From: Teredinibacter franksiae | GTDB taxonomy: Bacteria > Pseudomonadota > Gammaproteobacteria > Pseudomonadales > Cellvibrionaceae | Length of the DNA stretch: 64,000 nt | Assembly: GCF_014218805.1 (NCBI RefSeq) | Contig: NZ_JACJUV010000001.1 | Location: 2,802,501 to 2,866,500, forward strand | Reading direction: 5' to 3' | Part shown: in pieces, positions 36,636 through 44,621 of the stretch | How the letters are laid out: each line of letters begins with the position of its first letter | Numbering within the stretch: position 1 is the stretch's first letter | Translations under genes and position numbers: made by a program | Notes under the pieces: model-generated | Databases searched by the model: none | Told to the model about the DNA's origin: nothing | The model's input: the letters and a program-made list of their open reading frames with translations, nothing else

Positions 36636-37391
36636 TTAAGGCACTTCTTTAGCTTTGGCGGTGCTGTTTTCATCTCTTTTGAAAAACCCGTGCTGTAAAA
36701 AGTGGAGCGTGTGCTCAATTACCTTTAGGTTCGACATTAAAAACGGATGAGATACAGGTACTTCGAGGTGATCTTTCATGCCTTCAAGCCGCGTATTCTC
36801 AACCGATACTTTACCGTCGTCAGGGTTAGGCAGCAGGTTGGAGAGGAGCAGGTTAATGGAGAAGGTGCCGGCAATAATGCCTACTTCAAAATTGGCAGGC
36901 CCTAATTTTAGCGGAAGGCTGTTGGCGTCTGTACCCAGTTGTTGTCCAGCGGGGCCATTAAATGCTTTAAAGCCAGGCACAGATTTTAAATGATCGACCA
37001 CTTGGCTGCCCTTATTGGGTGGGCCTAGCATTACAACGCGCTTTAGGTTGTCGATTGTGTTTGTGCTCAAATACTGTCGAAGCATAATACCACCCATGGA
37101 ATGGGTAACAAAAAATACGTGCTTTGCTTTTACAGGTTGATTGCAGTTGTTGATGGCAAGAGGTAGCGCACTCGCGGCTAGATTTTCTACGGTTGCGGAC
37201 GTTGATGGGTAGCCGGAATTGACAACATTGTACCCCGCTTGGCGTAAATGCTTTTCCATTGTATGCATGGATTTTTCTGATCTTGCCAAGCCATGGAGCA
37301 AGATTACACAATTATTGGCGAAGGCAGGGGTGGCTACGCCGAGGGTTATCAGCGTGATAAATAGTAATAGCGCTTTGGCGGTATGGTTCAT
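36636..37391 (-). CDS. Secreted alpha/beta hydrolase, lipase/PGAP1-like
   Basis: The 251-residue protein has a signal peptide (to TPAFA, about 25). The oxyanion region CVILLHGLARSEKSM leads to the nucleophile elbow VTHSMGGIMLRQYL (Ser about 97), followed by MLGPPNKGSQVVDHL, acid in LPNPDDGKVSV and a catalytic His in VSHPFLM. It probably hydrolyses esters in the periplasm. It is 74 bp downstream of the SDR start, in the same direction but upstream of nothing coupled. Confidence 0.9.
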   Translation of the reverse strand: MNHTAKALLLFITLITLGVATPAFANNCVILLHGLARSEKSMHTMEKHLRQAGYNVVNSGYPSTSATVENLAASALPLAINNCNQPVKAKHVFFVTHSMGGIMLRQYLSTNTIDNLKRVVMLGPPNKGSQVVDHLKSVPGFKAFNGPAGQQLGTDANSLPLKLGPANFEVGIIAGTFSINLLLSNLLPNPDDGKVSVENTRLEGMKDHLEVPVSHPFLMSNLKVIEHTLHFLQHGFFKRDENSTAKAKEVP

Positions 37392-37867
37392 AGCGAATAA
37401 TTGCCAGGGAATGAGGCATTCTACACCGTCCGTTATCGACTAAATAGCAGAGGTTAACCTTCTTTTGTGTGAGACAAATGGACAATAATTTGTAAAACCC
37501 TGAATGTGGGCTGGCTAAATCGATACGGTTTTTTGAGGAGGAGCGTGAATTGACGGCATTAAGAAAATTAATTCAGGGCACGTCTATTCATTATGGGTGA
37601 GGTTGCTAGGCTTTATTGTGAGTGATCTTTTGACGCTTGTGGGGCTCTTAATTACGATGCTTAATGGGTATTGTAAGTAGCTTTCTGTTGATGTTGTGCG
37701 TATTTCTGCACCTGTCAGGCCATTTGTTCATGGCGGCTTTGATTTCGTCGTTAGGCTTTCGTATTTGTTTGGCACCTTAGCCACGGGCCTCTAAACTTTG
37801 ACGAGGAAAAGATTTTTGATCGGTGGAAATTTTGAAAAATAAAGCTTTAGATGTTGAATGGCAGTGT
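37392..37867. other. Intergenic region
   Basis: About 475 bp between two minus-strand genes. No gene, strong hairpin or repeat was recognised. Confidence 0.5.
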
Positions 37868-38497
37868 TTAGTTTAAGTCGGGCGTAGGTTTAACGTGTAG
37901 CTTTATCAGTTGCTCAAAAGGCATGCGCATAATGTATTCAATCGTAACATCGATGCCGGCAATTAATACGCCCAATAATTCTCCTTCCATATAGACGGGT
38001 TCAGCGAGAAAAAACGAATAGGCTTCAGAGCTTTCATCCCAGCGGGCATCACTTATATAGTACTTTTGCTGTTTCACCGGTTGAATAAACTTAGCTTCGT
38101 CGCCTTGCCAATAATCGGATGGCAGCGGCCAGGCGGAAACGGTTGCGCCTAGGCCATCGGTTAGTATGAATTCGACAATACGGTATTCGTCGTTAGCGAT
38201 AACGCGCTTAAATTTTGCCGCAATTTTATTGCCAGTAATATCTTGCTGTAAGCTTTTTGATACCAGCCAACGGGTGTCTTTCTCAAATACTTCGGCGAGG
38301 GTGGTTTTACATTCTTTATGGGTGGTGAGGTGATTGATGAGGTTTTCACTATTCGCTAGCTCGCGAACCAGGTTTTCGTGCACCAATACCAGCTGGTCAG
38401 TGTAAGCCTTCGATGGCTGGTGGTTTTCGGCTTGACCCAAAGAGCTTAGCAGCAGGCCCGAAACAAGCAGTAGGCATATTGGTTGAATGGTTCTCAT
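37868..38497 (-). CDS. Secreted Cache (PDC-type) sensor-domain protein
   Basis: The 209-residue protein has a signal peptide (LLLSSLGQA) and one PAS-like Cache domain: VEFILTDGLGATVSAWPLPSDYWQGDEAKF, KYYISDARWDESSEAYSFFLAEPVY and GVLIAGIDVTIEYIM are the ligand-pocket signatures seen in chemoreceptors. No transmembrane helix or signalling output follows, so it is a free periplasmic ligand-binding protein that may present small molecules to another receptor. Confidence 0.8.
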   Translation of the reverse strand: MRTIQPICLLLVSGLLLSSLGQAENHQPSKAYTDQLVLVHENLVRELANSENLINHLTTHKECKTTLAEVFEKDTRWLVSKSLQQDITGNKIAAKFKRVIANDEYRIVEFILTDGLGATVSAWPLPSDYWQGDEAKFIQPVKQQKYYISDARWDESSEAYSFFLAEPVYMEGELLGVLIAGIDVTIEYIMRMPFEQLIKLHVKPTPDLN

Positions 38498-38536
38498 TTG
38501 CGTAAAACGTAGTGGTTAGCTTGTTGATGAGTATAG

Positions 38537-38579
38537 CCAAGCCCCCCGGTAAAAAAGCGTTTTTTACCGGGGGGCTTGG
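38537..38579. repeat. Perfect 20-bp inverted repeat hairpin
   Basis: Arms at 38537-38556 and 38560-38579 are exact complements (ends CCAAGCCCCCCGG and CCGGGGGGCTTGG, with A6/T6 next to the loop GCG). It lies between the stop of the PNPOx-like gene and the Cache gene. It may terminate or protect the upstream mRNA, but its A/T block is at the loop side, unlike a standard terminator. Confidence 0.85.
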
Positions 38580-38627
38580 TTGTAGTCAAATAATCTTTAA
38601 GTTGATGAAGGTGCCCTGAACTAGGTT

Positions 38628-39179
38628 TTAAGAGTTCTTTTCGAGAATTCGGGTTGCCACGCCGTCGAGGGAGGTTTGGTTCTTGGCTCCCCAGTACTCT
38701 TTAATGCCAGTATCGCCTTTTTTCTTGGCCCAGTCGTTAAGCAGCTGGCGATCTCCTCGGTAGTCATAGAAGGGCACCGACATCCCGCAAGATTGCTGCA
38801 CCAGCTCAATGGTTAGGTCGAAAATCTGCCGTGTTCCGGGCGTAGCGGGGAAGAGGCCAAGCAGCGTGCGCCATTCTGGATCGCTCTGGTGAATAACGCT
38901 TGCCTGGCCGTACAGTCGCAGAGTAATGGGTTTACCTTCAAAGGCGGCGAACATAATGGTCATCCGCCCGTCGGCTTGTACATGGGCGGATGTTTCGTTT
39001 CCGCTGCCGGTAACATTCAGCCAAACCACGCGATTTGGGCCAAGTATTCTGAGGGAGTCATGACCCTTGGGGGACAAATTTATTTTACTGTCGGCTGTGG
39101 CGGTACCAACAAAATAGATTTTTTGTTCGCCGATAAAGGCAACGTGTTTGTCCTGAATTTCCGTGTATTGCTGTCCCAT
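38628..39179 (-). CDS. Pyridoxamine-phosphate-oxidase-like flavin/heme protein
   Basis: From ATG 39179 (AAGGAG seven bases upstream) the protein has 183 residues with the split-barrel fold: FVGTATADSKINLSPKGHDSLRIL, VVWLNVTGSGNETSAHVQ, RMTIMFAAFEGKPITLRLYG and a C-terminal QQSCGMSVPFYDY. Family members bind FMN, F420 or heme; the substrate is unknown. It follows the DUF1015 gene by 17 bp and is likely cotranscribed. Confidence 0.88.
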   Translation of the reverse strand: MGQQYTEIQDKHVAFIGEQKIYFVGTATADSKINLSPKGHDSLRILGPNRVVWLNVTGSGNETSAHVQADGRMTIMFAAFEGKPITLRLYGQASVIHQSDPEWRTLLGLFPATPGTRQIFDLTIELVQQSCGMSVPFYDYRGDRQLLNDWAKKKGDTGIKEYWGAKNQTSLDGVATRILEKNS

Positions 39180-39196
39180 GAGATCTCCTTGCAAAC

Positions 39197-40501
39197 CTAA
39201 TTGATTTTTCTTCCTTCGAGATAAAAACGTTTATCTTCTGCATCGCCCATGGAGAATGTTTTGCGCGGCAGTGCTCCGTCGAAGATAACGGTTTTAAATA
39301 ATTCACTTTTATTAATAGCGGGCAGTAAAAAGCCGATATTGCCGGTACGTGTGCCCAACTCACGGGTGGTATCTTCTCCGTGAATATAATCCACCGAAGC
39401 CTGTGAGTGCTGGGTCAAGTAGTGATCGATAAACAGCTGTAGAGTGCCAGCGGCTAGTTGGTGTTGGGGTTTGTTGATAATCAACTCGCCTGCTTTACCG
39501 TGTAAGGCGAATGGAATGACCTGCGCTCCGGGTTTTATAACAGATTCAGTGCTGCGAATTTCGGCCTGCTGTTCGCGGTAGTGGTCGAGGAAGGCGGTTA
39601 AAAGTTTTTCGGCATCTATATCAAACACTACCCGGTGGATGGCCTCGAATTCCAGCGATGTATCGTAGAGGTTAACCAGTTCTACCAGAGCATAGCGGGC
39701 GGGGTGCTCGGCTACGGCTTCAAAACCTTGTTCAGCCTTCATTGTTTCCCAAATGGCTTTTGCGGTGGCGAAGGAGTGGTTGCCGTCACCCATGGCGTAT
39801 AGCAGCGGTTTTTGCTCGGCCGATGCGCCATATTTTTGGGTGAAAGTATCGGTCGAGGCTAACTGACTTAGATTGTCGGCAAAGTCACGGATAATGCTTT
39901 CGTCTTGAATAATGTCGCCGCGAATATGGCCGCTGTTCTGCATTAGCTCAAAATCGTAGGCGGGTTCAGCGACCTGTGCAAACAAAGGTTCAACAACACT
40001 GGCCTGCGGGTCATCGATTAGCACCATAATGTGGGGGAACTCGAGGGGTGCTTGCTCACGAATTTTTATGCGGGGTGGTAAGCGATTAACAATGGTGCCT
40101 TCGGTTGCGCGGATCAAGGTTTCGGTGCCAGCTTCGTAGCTGTAATGCTCAAGGTCCAGCGCGACCATAACGCCCCTGCGCACCTTGCCGTTACGCAAAG
40201 TACGCTCACAGCGTAGGAGGCTCGCGGGGTGTTCTTGAAGTACACCTTGCTGCAGATACTCCTGCATGCTGCTGCGTATACCAGTGATAATTTCGTTGTC
40301 TTTACCCTGATGGAGCCAGGCTTCGGGGAATATTACGTGGCCGGTGGAGGCCTTGTTGTGTATTTGTTCGTAAACCTCTTGCCAGTACTCGGGTTGGGAG
40401 GAGTATTGGTCACAGGCTACAACAGCCCATTGGCTCATATCTGTGCTGGCTTTAGGTAAAAGAATGTCGGGAACTAACAGTCCGATGTCGTCGAATTTCA
40501 T
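39197..40501 (-). CDS. DUF1015-family protein (SerK-like)
   Basis: The 434-residue protein, from ATG 40501, shows DUF1015 hallmarks: WAVVACDQYSSQPEYWQ near the N-terminus, LLYAMGDGNHSFATAKAIWE in the centre and VDYIHGEDTTRELG towards the end. The family is related to ADP-dependent serine kinase and ParB/Srx-fold proteins, so a free-serine or small-molecule kinase role is possible but not shown. It is divergent from the MFS gene at 40583. Confidence 0.88.
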   Translation of the reverse strand: MKFDDIGLLVPDILLPKASTDMSQWAVVACDQYSSQPEYWQEVYEQIHNKASTGHVIFPEAWLHQGKDNEIITGIRSSMQEYLQQGVLQEHPASLLRCERTLRNGKVRRGVMVALDLEHYSYEAGTETLIRATEGTIVNRLPPRIKIREQAPLEFPHIMVLIDDPQASVVEPLFAQVAEPAYDFELMQNSGHIRGDIIQDESIIRDFADNLSQLASTDTFTQKYGASAEQKPLLYAMGDGNHSFATAKAIWETMKAEQGFEAVAEHPARYALVELVNLYDTSLEFEAIHRVVFDIDAEKLLTAFLDHYREQQAEIRSTESVIKPGAQVIPFALHGKAGELIINKPQHQLAAGTLQLFIDHYLTQHSQASVDYIHGEDTTRELGTRTGNIGFLLPAINKSELFKTVIFDGALPRKTFSMGDAEDKRFYLEGRKIN

Positions 40502-40582
40502 GGGGATACGTCTATTGAGTTGATAAGCGGGGGCAATTCTAACCTGTGTTACCATCCCCCGTCTTGCGAACGAGATGTCCTT

Positions 40583-41800
40583 ATGAGTGAAGTCAAATCA
40601 ACGCCCGAGACTATTGAGCTAGAGGGCTCTGGTTTTTGGCAGAAGCCTGAAAACCTGTTGTTGACGATGACTTTTACGCTGTCGTTCATGTTTGCGACCT
40701 GGCAGGTACTGCTGAATAACTTTGTTATCGAGCGGGCGGCTTTTACCGGGGTAGAAATCGGTATTTTGCAAAGTCTGCGAGAGGTACCCGGCTTTCTCGC
40801 GTTTACCGCCGTATTTGTGTTGTTGATTATTCGTGAGCAGTTCTTTGCGCTGCTTGCGGTGGCGGTTATGGCGCTGGGGGTGGCGTTGACGGGCTTTTTC
40901 CCTTTCGCTATTGGCCTGTATTTAACCACGGTCGTGATGTCTATCGGTTTTCACTATTTTGAAACGATCAACAAATCCTTAACACTGCAGTGGCTGCCAA
41001 AAGATCGATCGGCGCATTTTATGGGCAGAGCTATGTCGATAAAGGCGGTAGCCAGTCTTGCGGCCTATGCGCTGATTTTTGTAGGTATGGATCAGTTAGG
41101 TGTAGATTATAAGTGGATGTATCTACTCGCTGGGGTTTCTGGTTTGGTCGCCATAGCGGTGATCGCCATTCGTTTTCCAAATTTTAACCCCCAGGTAGAG
41201 CAGCACAAAAAGCTGATTTTTCGTAAACGCTACTGGTTGTATTACGCGCTGGTATTTTTTAGCGGTGCACGCAGGCAAATCTTTGTGGTGTTTGCCGGCT
41301 TTTTAATGGTTGAGAAATTTGGCTATAGCGTTGGCGAAATTAGCGCGTTGTTTATCGTTAACTACGTATTTAACTTTTTGTTTGCGGCAAAAATCGGTAA
41401 ATTTATTGGGGTGATTGGGGAAAGGCGTGCGCTGATCATAGAGTATGTTGCGTTAATACTGATATTTACCAGTTATGCCTTTGTGAGTAACGCTAACGTG
41501 GCTGCTGCGCTCTATGTTATTGACCATTTGTTTTTTGCTTTTGCTATCGCCATTAATACCTATTTCCAAAAAATTGCCGATCGAGCCGAGATAGCCGCGA
41601 CGGCAAGTGTGAGCTTCACCATTAACCATATTGCCGCCGTGGTCATTCCGGCTGTTTTGGGTATGGTTTGGATCTTTTCCCACAGTGCGGTTTTCTTAGT
41701 GGGGGCCTTATTTGCGGTTGCTTCCCTGGTGCTGTCGTTCAATATTCCACGGCACCCCAAGATAGGCACTGAGGTGCTATTTGGCCGGGTTCAATCGTAG
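40583..41800 (+). CDS. Major facilitator superfamily transporter
   Basis: The 405-residue protein from ATG 40583 has twelve hydrophobic segments, starting with LLLTMTFTLSFMFATWQVLL. It shows MFS topology with a cytoplasmic loop in the middle (PNFNPQVEQHKKLIFRKRYW). No specific substrate signature is recognised. The 82-bp divergent region with DUF1015 should contain both promoters. Confidence 0.85.
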   Translation: MSEVKSTPETIELEGSGFWQKPENLLLTMTFTLSFMFATWQVLLNNFVIERAAFTGVEIGILQSLREVPGFLAFTAVFVLLIIREQFFALLAVAVMALGVALTGFFPFAIGLYLTTVVMSIGFHYFETINKSLTLQWLPKDRSAHFMGRAMSIKAVASLAAYALIFVGMDQLGVDYKWMYLLAGVSGLVAIAVIAIRFPNFNPQVEQHKKLIFRKRYWLYYALVFFSGARRQIFVVFAGFLMVEKFGYSVGEISALFIVNYVFNFLFAAKIGKFIGVIGERRALIIEYVALILIFTSYAFVSNANVAAALYVIDHLFFAFAIAINTYFQKIADRAEIAATASVSFTINHIAAVVIPAVLGMVWIFSHSAVFLVGALFAVASLVLSFNIPRHPKIGTEVLFGRVQS

Positions 41801-42073
41801 TGCTGCTTCGCTTTTTACGTTGTACGTACAGCATCGTAAGTCTATTTAAGCTCCCCAGTATTATGGTAAGGGAATCGGTGAGTTAGGCAATACTATACGC
41901 CAGTATTTTGCTGGCGATAATCTACGGAATAACAGAAAATACGGAGGCACGAAGCACCCGTTGGTGCAGGAGGAATGGCGAATAACAAACTTTTTTCGTT
42001 TAGCTGTTCATGGCCTAGATGCAGGTAATGAGGTTCGTAGGTGTGTGGCGATTATCGTATTTCAGAGAAGGCA

Positions 42074-42340
42074 ATGAGTGACAGTTGTTGGTTCGTCTAT
42101 ATTGTTCATTGTAAAGACGACAGCCTATATACGGGCGTTACCACCGATGTGGAACGTCGTGTTGCGGAGCATAACAGCAAAGCAAAAAGTGCGCGTTATA
42201 CGCGTGCAAGACAGCCCGTTAAGCTGGCCTATTTCGAGCCGGCGGCGTCTCGTTCGGCGGCCTGCAAGCGGGAAGCGGCGATAAAAGCGTTGCCTCGGCA
42301 AGAAAAACAGGTGCTTTGTCAGCAGGTTGTAAAAATATAA
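42074..42340 (+). CDS. GIY-YIG domain protein (UPF0213/YhbQ type)
   Basis: The 88-residue protein starts at ATG 42074 behind AGAAGG. It contains the GIY-YIG core as FVYIVHCKDDSLYTGVTTDVERRVAEHN, followed by ARYTRARQPVKLAYFE and a lysine-rich helix (KREAAIKAL). These are all standard for the small UPF0213 group, thought to act on DNA or RNA. Confidence 0.9.
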   Translation: MSDSCWFVYIVHCKDDSLYTGVTTDVERRVAEHNSKAKSARYTRARQPVKLAYFEPAASRSAACKREAAIKALPRQEKQVLCQQVVKI

Positions 42341-42364
42341 CCCAATACACTAGTAGGCAATAAT

Positions 42365-43223
42365 ATGACTCTCGATTGGCTCGCTTTAGAGCTTATTAGC
42401 ATTGACGAGTTTAAGTTCACTCCGGCCAAGCTCATCAGTTTTTTTGGATTTTTATTTTTTACATTTTTACTGTCGAAGTTGGTGCGCAGGGGGTTGCGAC
42501 GCTTACAGCGGCGAGCAGATGTTAACAGTGCTGCTCAGGTATACGCGCTTGGGCGTGTACTGCATTACATAATTCTTGTGGTTGGCTTTATGTTTGCGGT
42601 GTCGGCCATAGGTGTTGATGTATCAAAGTTGGCATTGTTGGCCAGCGCCTTAGGCATTGGCATAGGTCTGGGCCTGCAAAGTATTGTTAACAACTTCGTG
42701 TCTGGGTTGGTCATTCTTTTTGAACGCAGTTTGAAAGTGGGTGATTTTATAGAACTGAGCTCTGGGCTTGTGGGTGAGGTGCTTGAGATCAATATGCGTT
42801 CTACGCTCATTCGCACCAACGACAATGTCGACATCCTTGTTCCCAATGCTGAGTTAATAGGCAATGCCGTGACAAACTGGACCTTAGAAGAAAGTGTGCG
42901 CCGCTTTCGCATTTTCTTTTGGGGTGGCGTACGGCAGCGATAAGTTGATGGTTAAACAGGCGGCGCTTGAAGCCGCAGCTTCAGTGCCCTATACACTCAA
43001 AGATCCGAACCGTGAGCCAGTGGTGTGGATGGCGAGTTTTGGCGATAGTAGTTTAAATTTTGTTCTGGGCGTATGGGTGTCGCCTGAACAGGTAAAGCGG
43101 CCCACCGCCCTACAGTCGGACTATCTCTGGGCGATTGACGACGCTCTACGAAAATATAATATTAAAATTCCCTTCCCCCAGCGTGACGTGCACATGCGTA
43201 CGCAGGTTGGCCGCGAGGAATAA
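42365..43223 (+). pseudogene. MscS-family mechanosensitive channel, split by one base
   Basis: The first frame (42365-42943) has three membrane segments and the MscS pore/beta region: LASALGIGIGLGLQSIVNNFVSGLVILFERSLKVGD, LVGEVLEINMRSTLIRTNDN, ILVPNAELIGNAVTNW. Near 42911-42920 (ATTTTCTTTT) the frame is lost. Removing one T gives RFRISFGVAYGSDKLMVKQAALEAA, and the C-terminal domain continues to 43223. The corrected product is about 285 residues, the length of E. coli MscS. It may be a recent mutation or a sequence error. Only 21 bp separate it from the CorA-like gene. Confidence 0.85.
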
Positions 43224-43244
43224 CAGCGATTATGAGGTGTGCCC

Positions 43245-44252
43245 ATGGAAAGCTATTTAATTGACGGTAGCTGTGTAACTGACGGTAGTTATACACAAAA
43301 TTTTGAGCAGTGGCAGGCGCAGGAAAACAGTTTTTTGTGGCTGGATATTAATTTCGAGAACGATCTAATAGGTGCTCAAAAAATACTCGAGTCGTTCGGG
43401 ATTCACCCGCTTGCGAGTGAGGATGCCTTTCGCGATCGGCACCCGCCTAAAATCGAATTTTTTGAAGACTTCTGTTTTATTATTTACCGCGGTATTCGTG
43501 CCACAGCCAGTGAATTAAGGTTTGAGCATCTGCAGCTTGCGTTTTTTATTGGTGAACGCTATTTGATTACAGTTCACCGGGGCAGCTCCATTGGTATTGA
43601 CACCATTCGAAAAAATATATTCCAAAGCTCTAAAACCCGTCCGCGGTTAAAGCACGACGACGGCATTAGTAATGCACTAACGCCAATGGGGCTGGCCTTA
43701 AATATTATGCATTCTTCCTCAAGTGTTTACCTTGAGCGTATTCTAACGTTCGATAACGAGCTGAGTGATATTGAAGACGAAATGGCGGCTTCGGGCAGTG
43801 ACGAGTTACTCAGTAAGCTGACCGCCTACAAAAGTCAGTTGGTGAAGCTGCGACGGGTCTTTAATTACCACCGGGGCATAACCGAAACGCTAGTGGCCAG
43901 TGGCGAAGTGGAATCGTTTATTCCAATTGCGAGTTATGTTCACACTATTAATGATTTACACGAACGCTTCGACCGTTTATTTACCTTAAGTCAAATGCAT
44001 TACGACATATGTGGTGATTTAATGGACGGGTATTTATCCATAAGTTCGCACCGCCTGAACGAGACTATGCGCGTGCTTACCGTTATAACGGCGATTTTTA
44101 TACCGCTGGGCTTTCTGGCAGGCCTGTATGGGATGAATTTTGAATATATGCCCGAGTTACAGTTTCGTTATAGTTATTTCTTCTTGCTTGGCACCATGCT
44201 CACCCTTGCGGCAGGTTTGCTGTTTCTGTTCCGGCGAAAAAAGTGGTTATAG
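43245..44252 (+). CDS. CorA/ZntB-family divalent cation transporter
   Basis: The 335-residue protein from ATG 43245 (GAGGTG upstream) has the long cytoplasmic alpha/beta domain, a helical stalk (LSDIEDEMAASGSDELLSKLTAYKSQLVKLRRVF) and two C-terminal membrane helices. The first is followed by the selectivity motif GLYGMNFEYMPE. It should move Mg2+ or Zn2+. It lies directly after mscS, possibly in one operon. Confidence 0.92.
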   Translation: MESYLIDGSCVTDGSYTQNFEQWQAQENSFLWLDINFENDLIGAQKILESFGIHPLASEDAFRDRHPPKIEFFEDFCFIIYRGIRATASELRFEHLQLAFFIGERYLITVHRGSSIGIDTIRKNIFQSSKTRPRLKHDDGISNALTPMGLALNIMHSSSSVYLERILTFDNELSDIEDEMAASGSDELLSKLTAYKSQLVKLRRVFNYHRGITETLVASGEVESFIPIASYVHTINDLHERFDRLFTLSQMHYDICGDLMDGYLSISSHRLNETMRVLTVITAIFIPLGFLAGLYGMNFEYMPELQFRYSYFFLLGTMLTLAAGLLFLFRRKKWL

Positions 44253-44621
44253 GCATGGCGGTAAATTACTTTTGTTCTCGGGCTTTGTGTGCGGTTCATG
44301 TGTAAGGTAAAAACAACAGGCATGCTGACGGGCTAGTGGAAATTTTAATAGGGTGTATGAATCGCACGTAAAACCTTGAAGGGCAGCTCTAGGCTAGCCT
44401 TATTGTGGTGTTGATGTGCCTATAGCCACTGCGCAGACTGCCCTGCGCTTCAGCTTGGCAAACCGCGTAGCGGTTAAAAGCAATGAGTGGAGGCGCCCTT
44501 AAAGCTAAGTTTAGCCGAGGAGCCCTCTCCAACTATCATTACAGCTATAAATACGTACAATGGCGACCGCTATATACGCTCGGCCGTGATCCGGTTGAGC
44601 ACCTACAGTTGAGAGTTAAAG
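44253..44621. other. Intergenic region upstream of rapA
   Basis: About 370 bp with no gene. It should contain the rapA promoter; no clear motif was identified. Confidence 0.45.
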
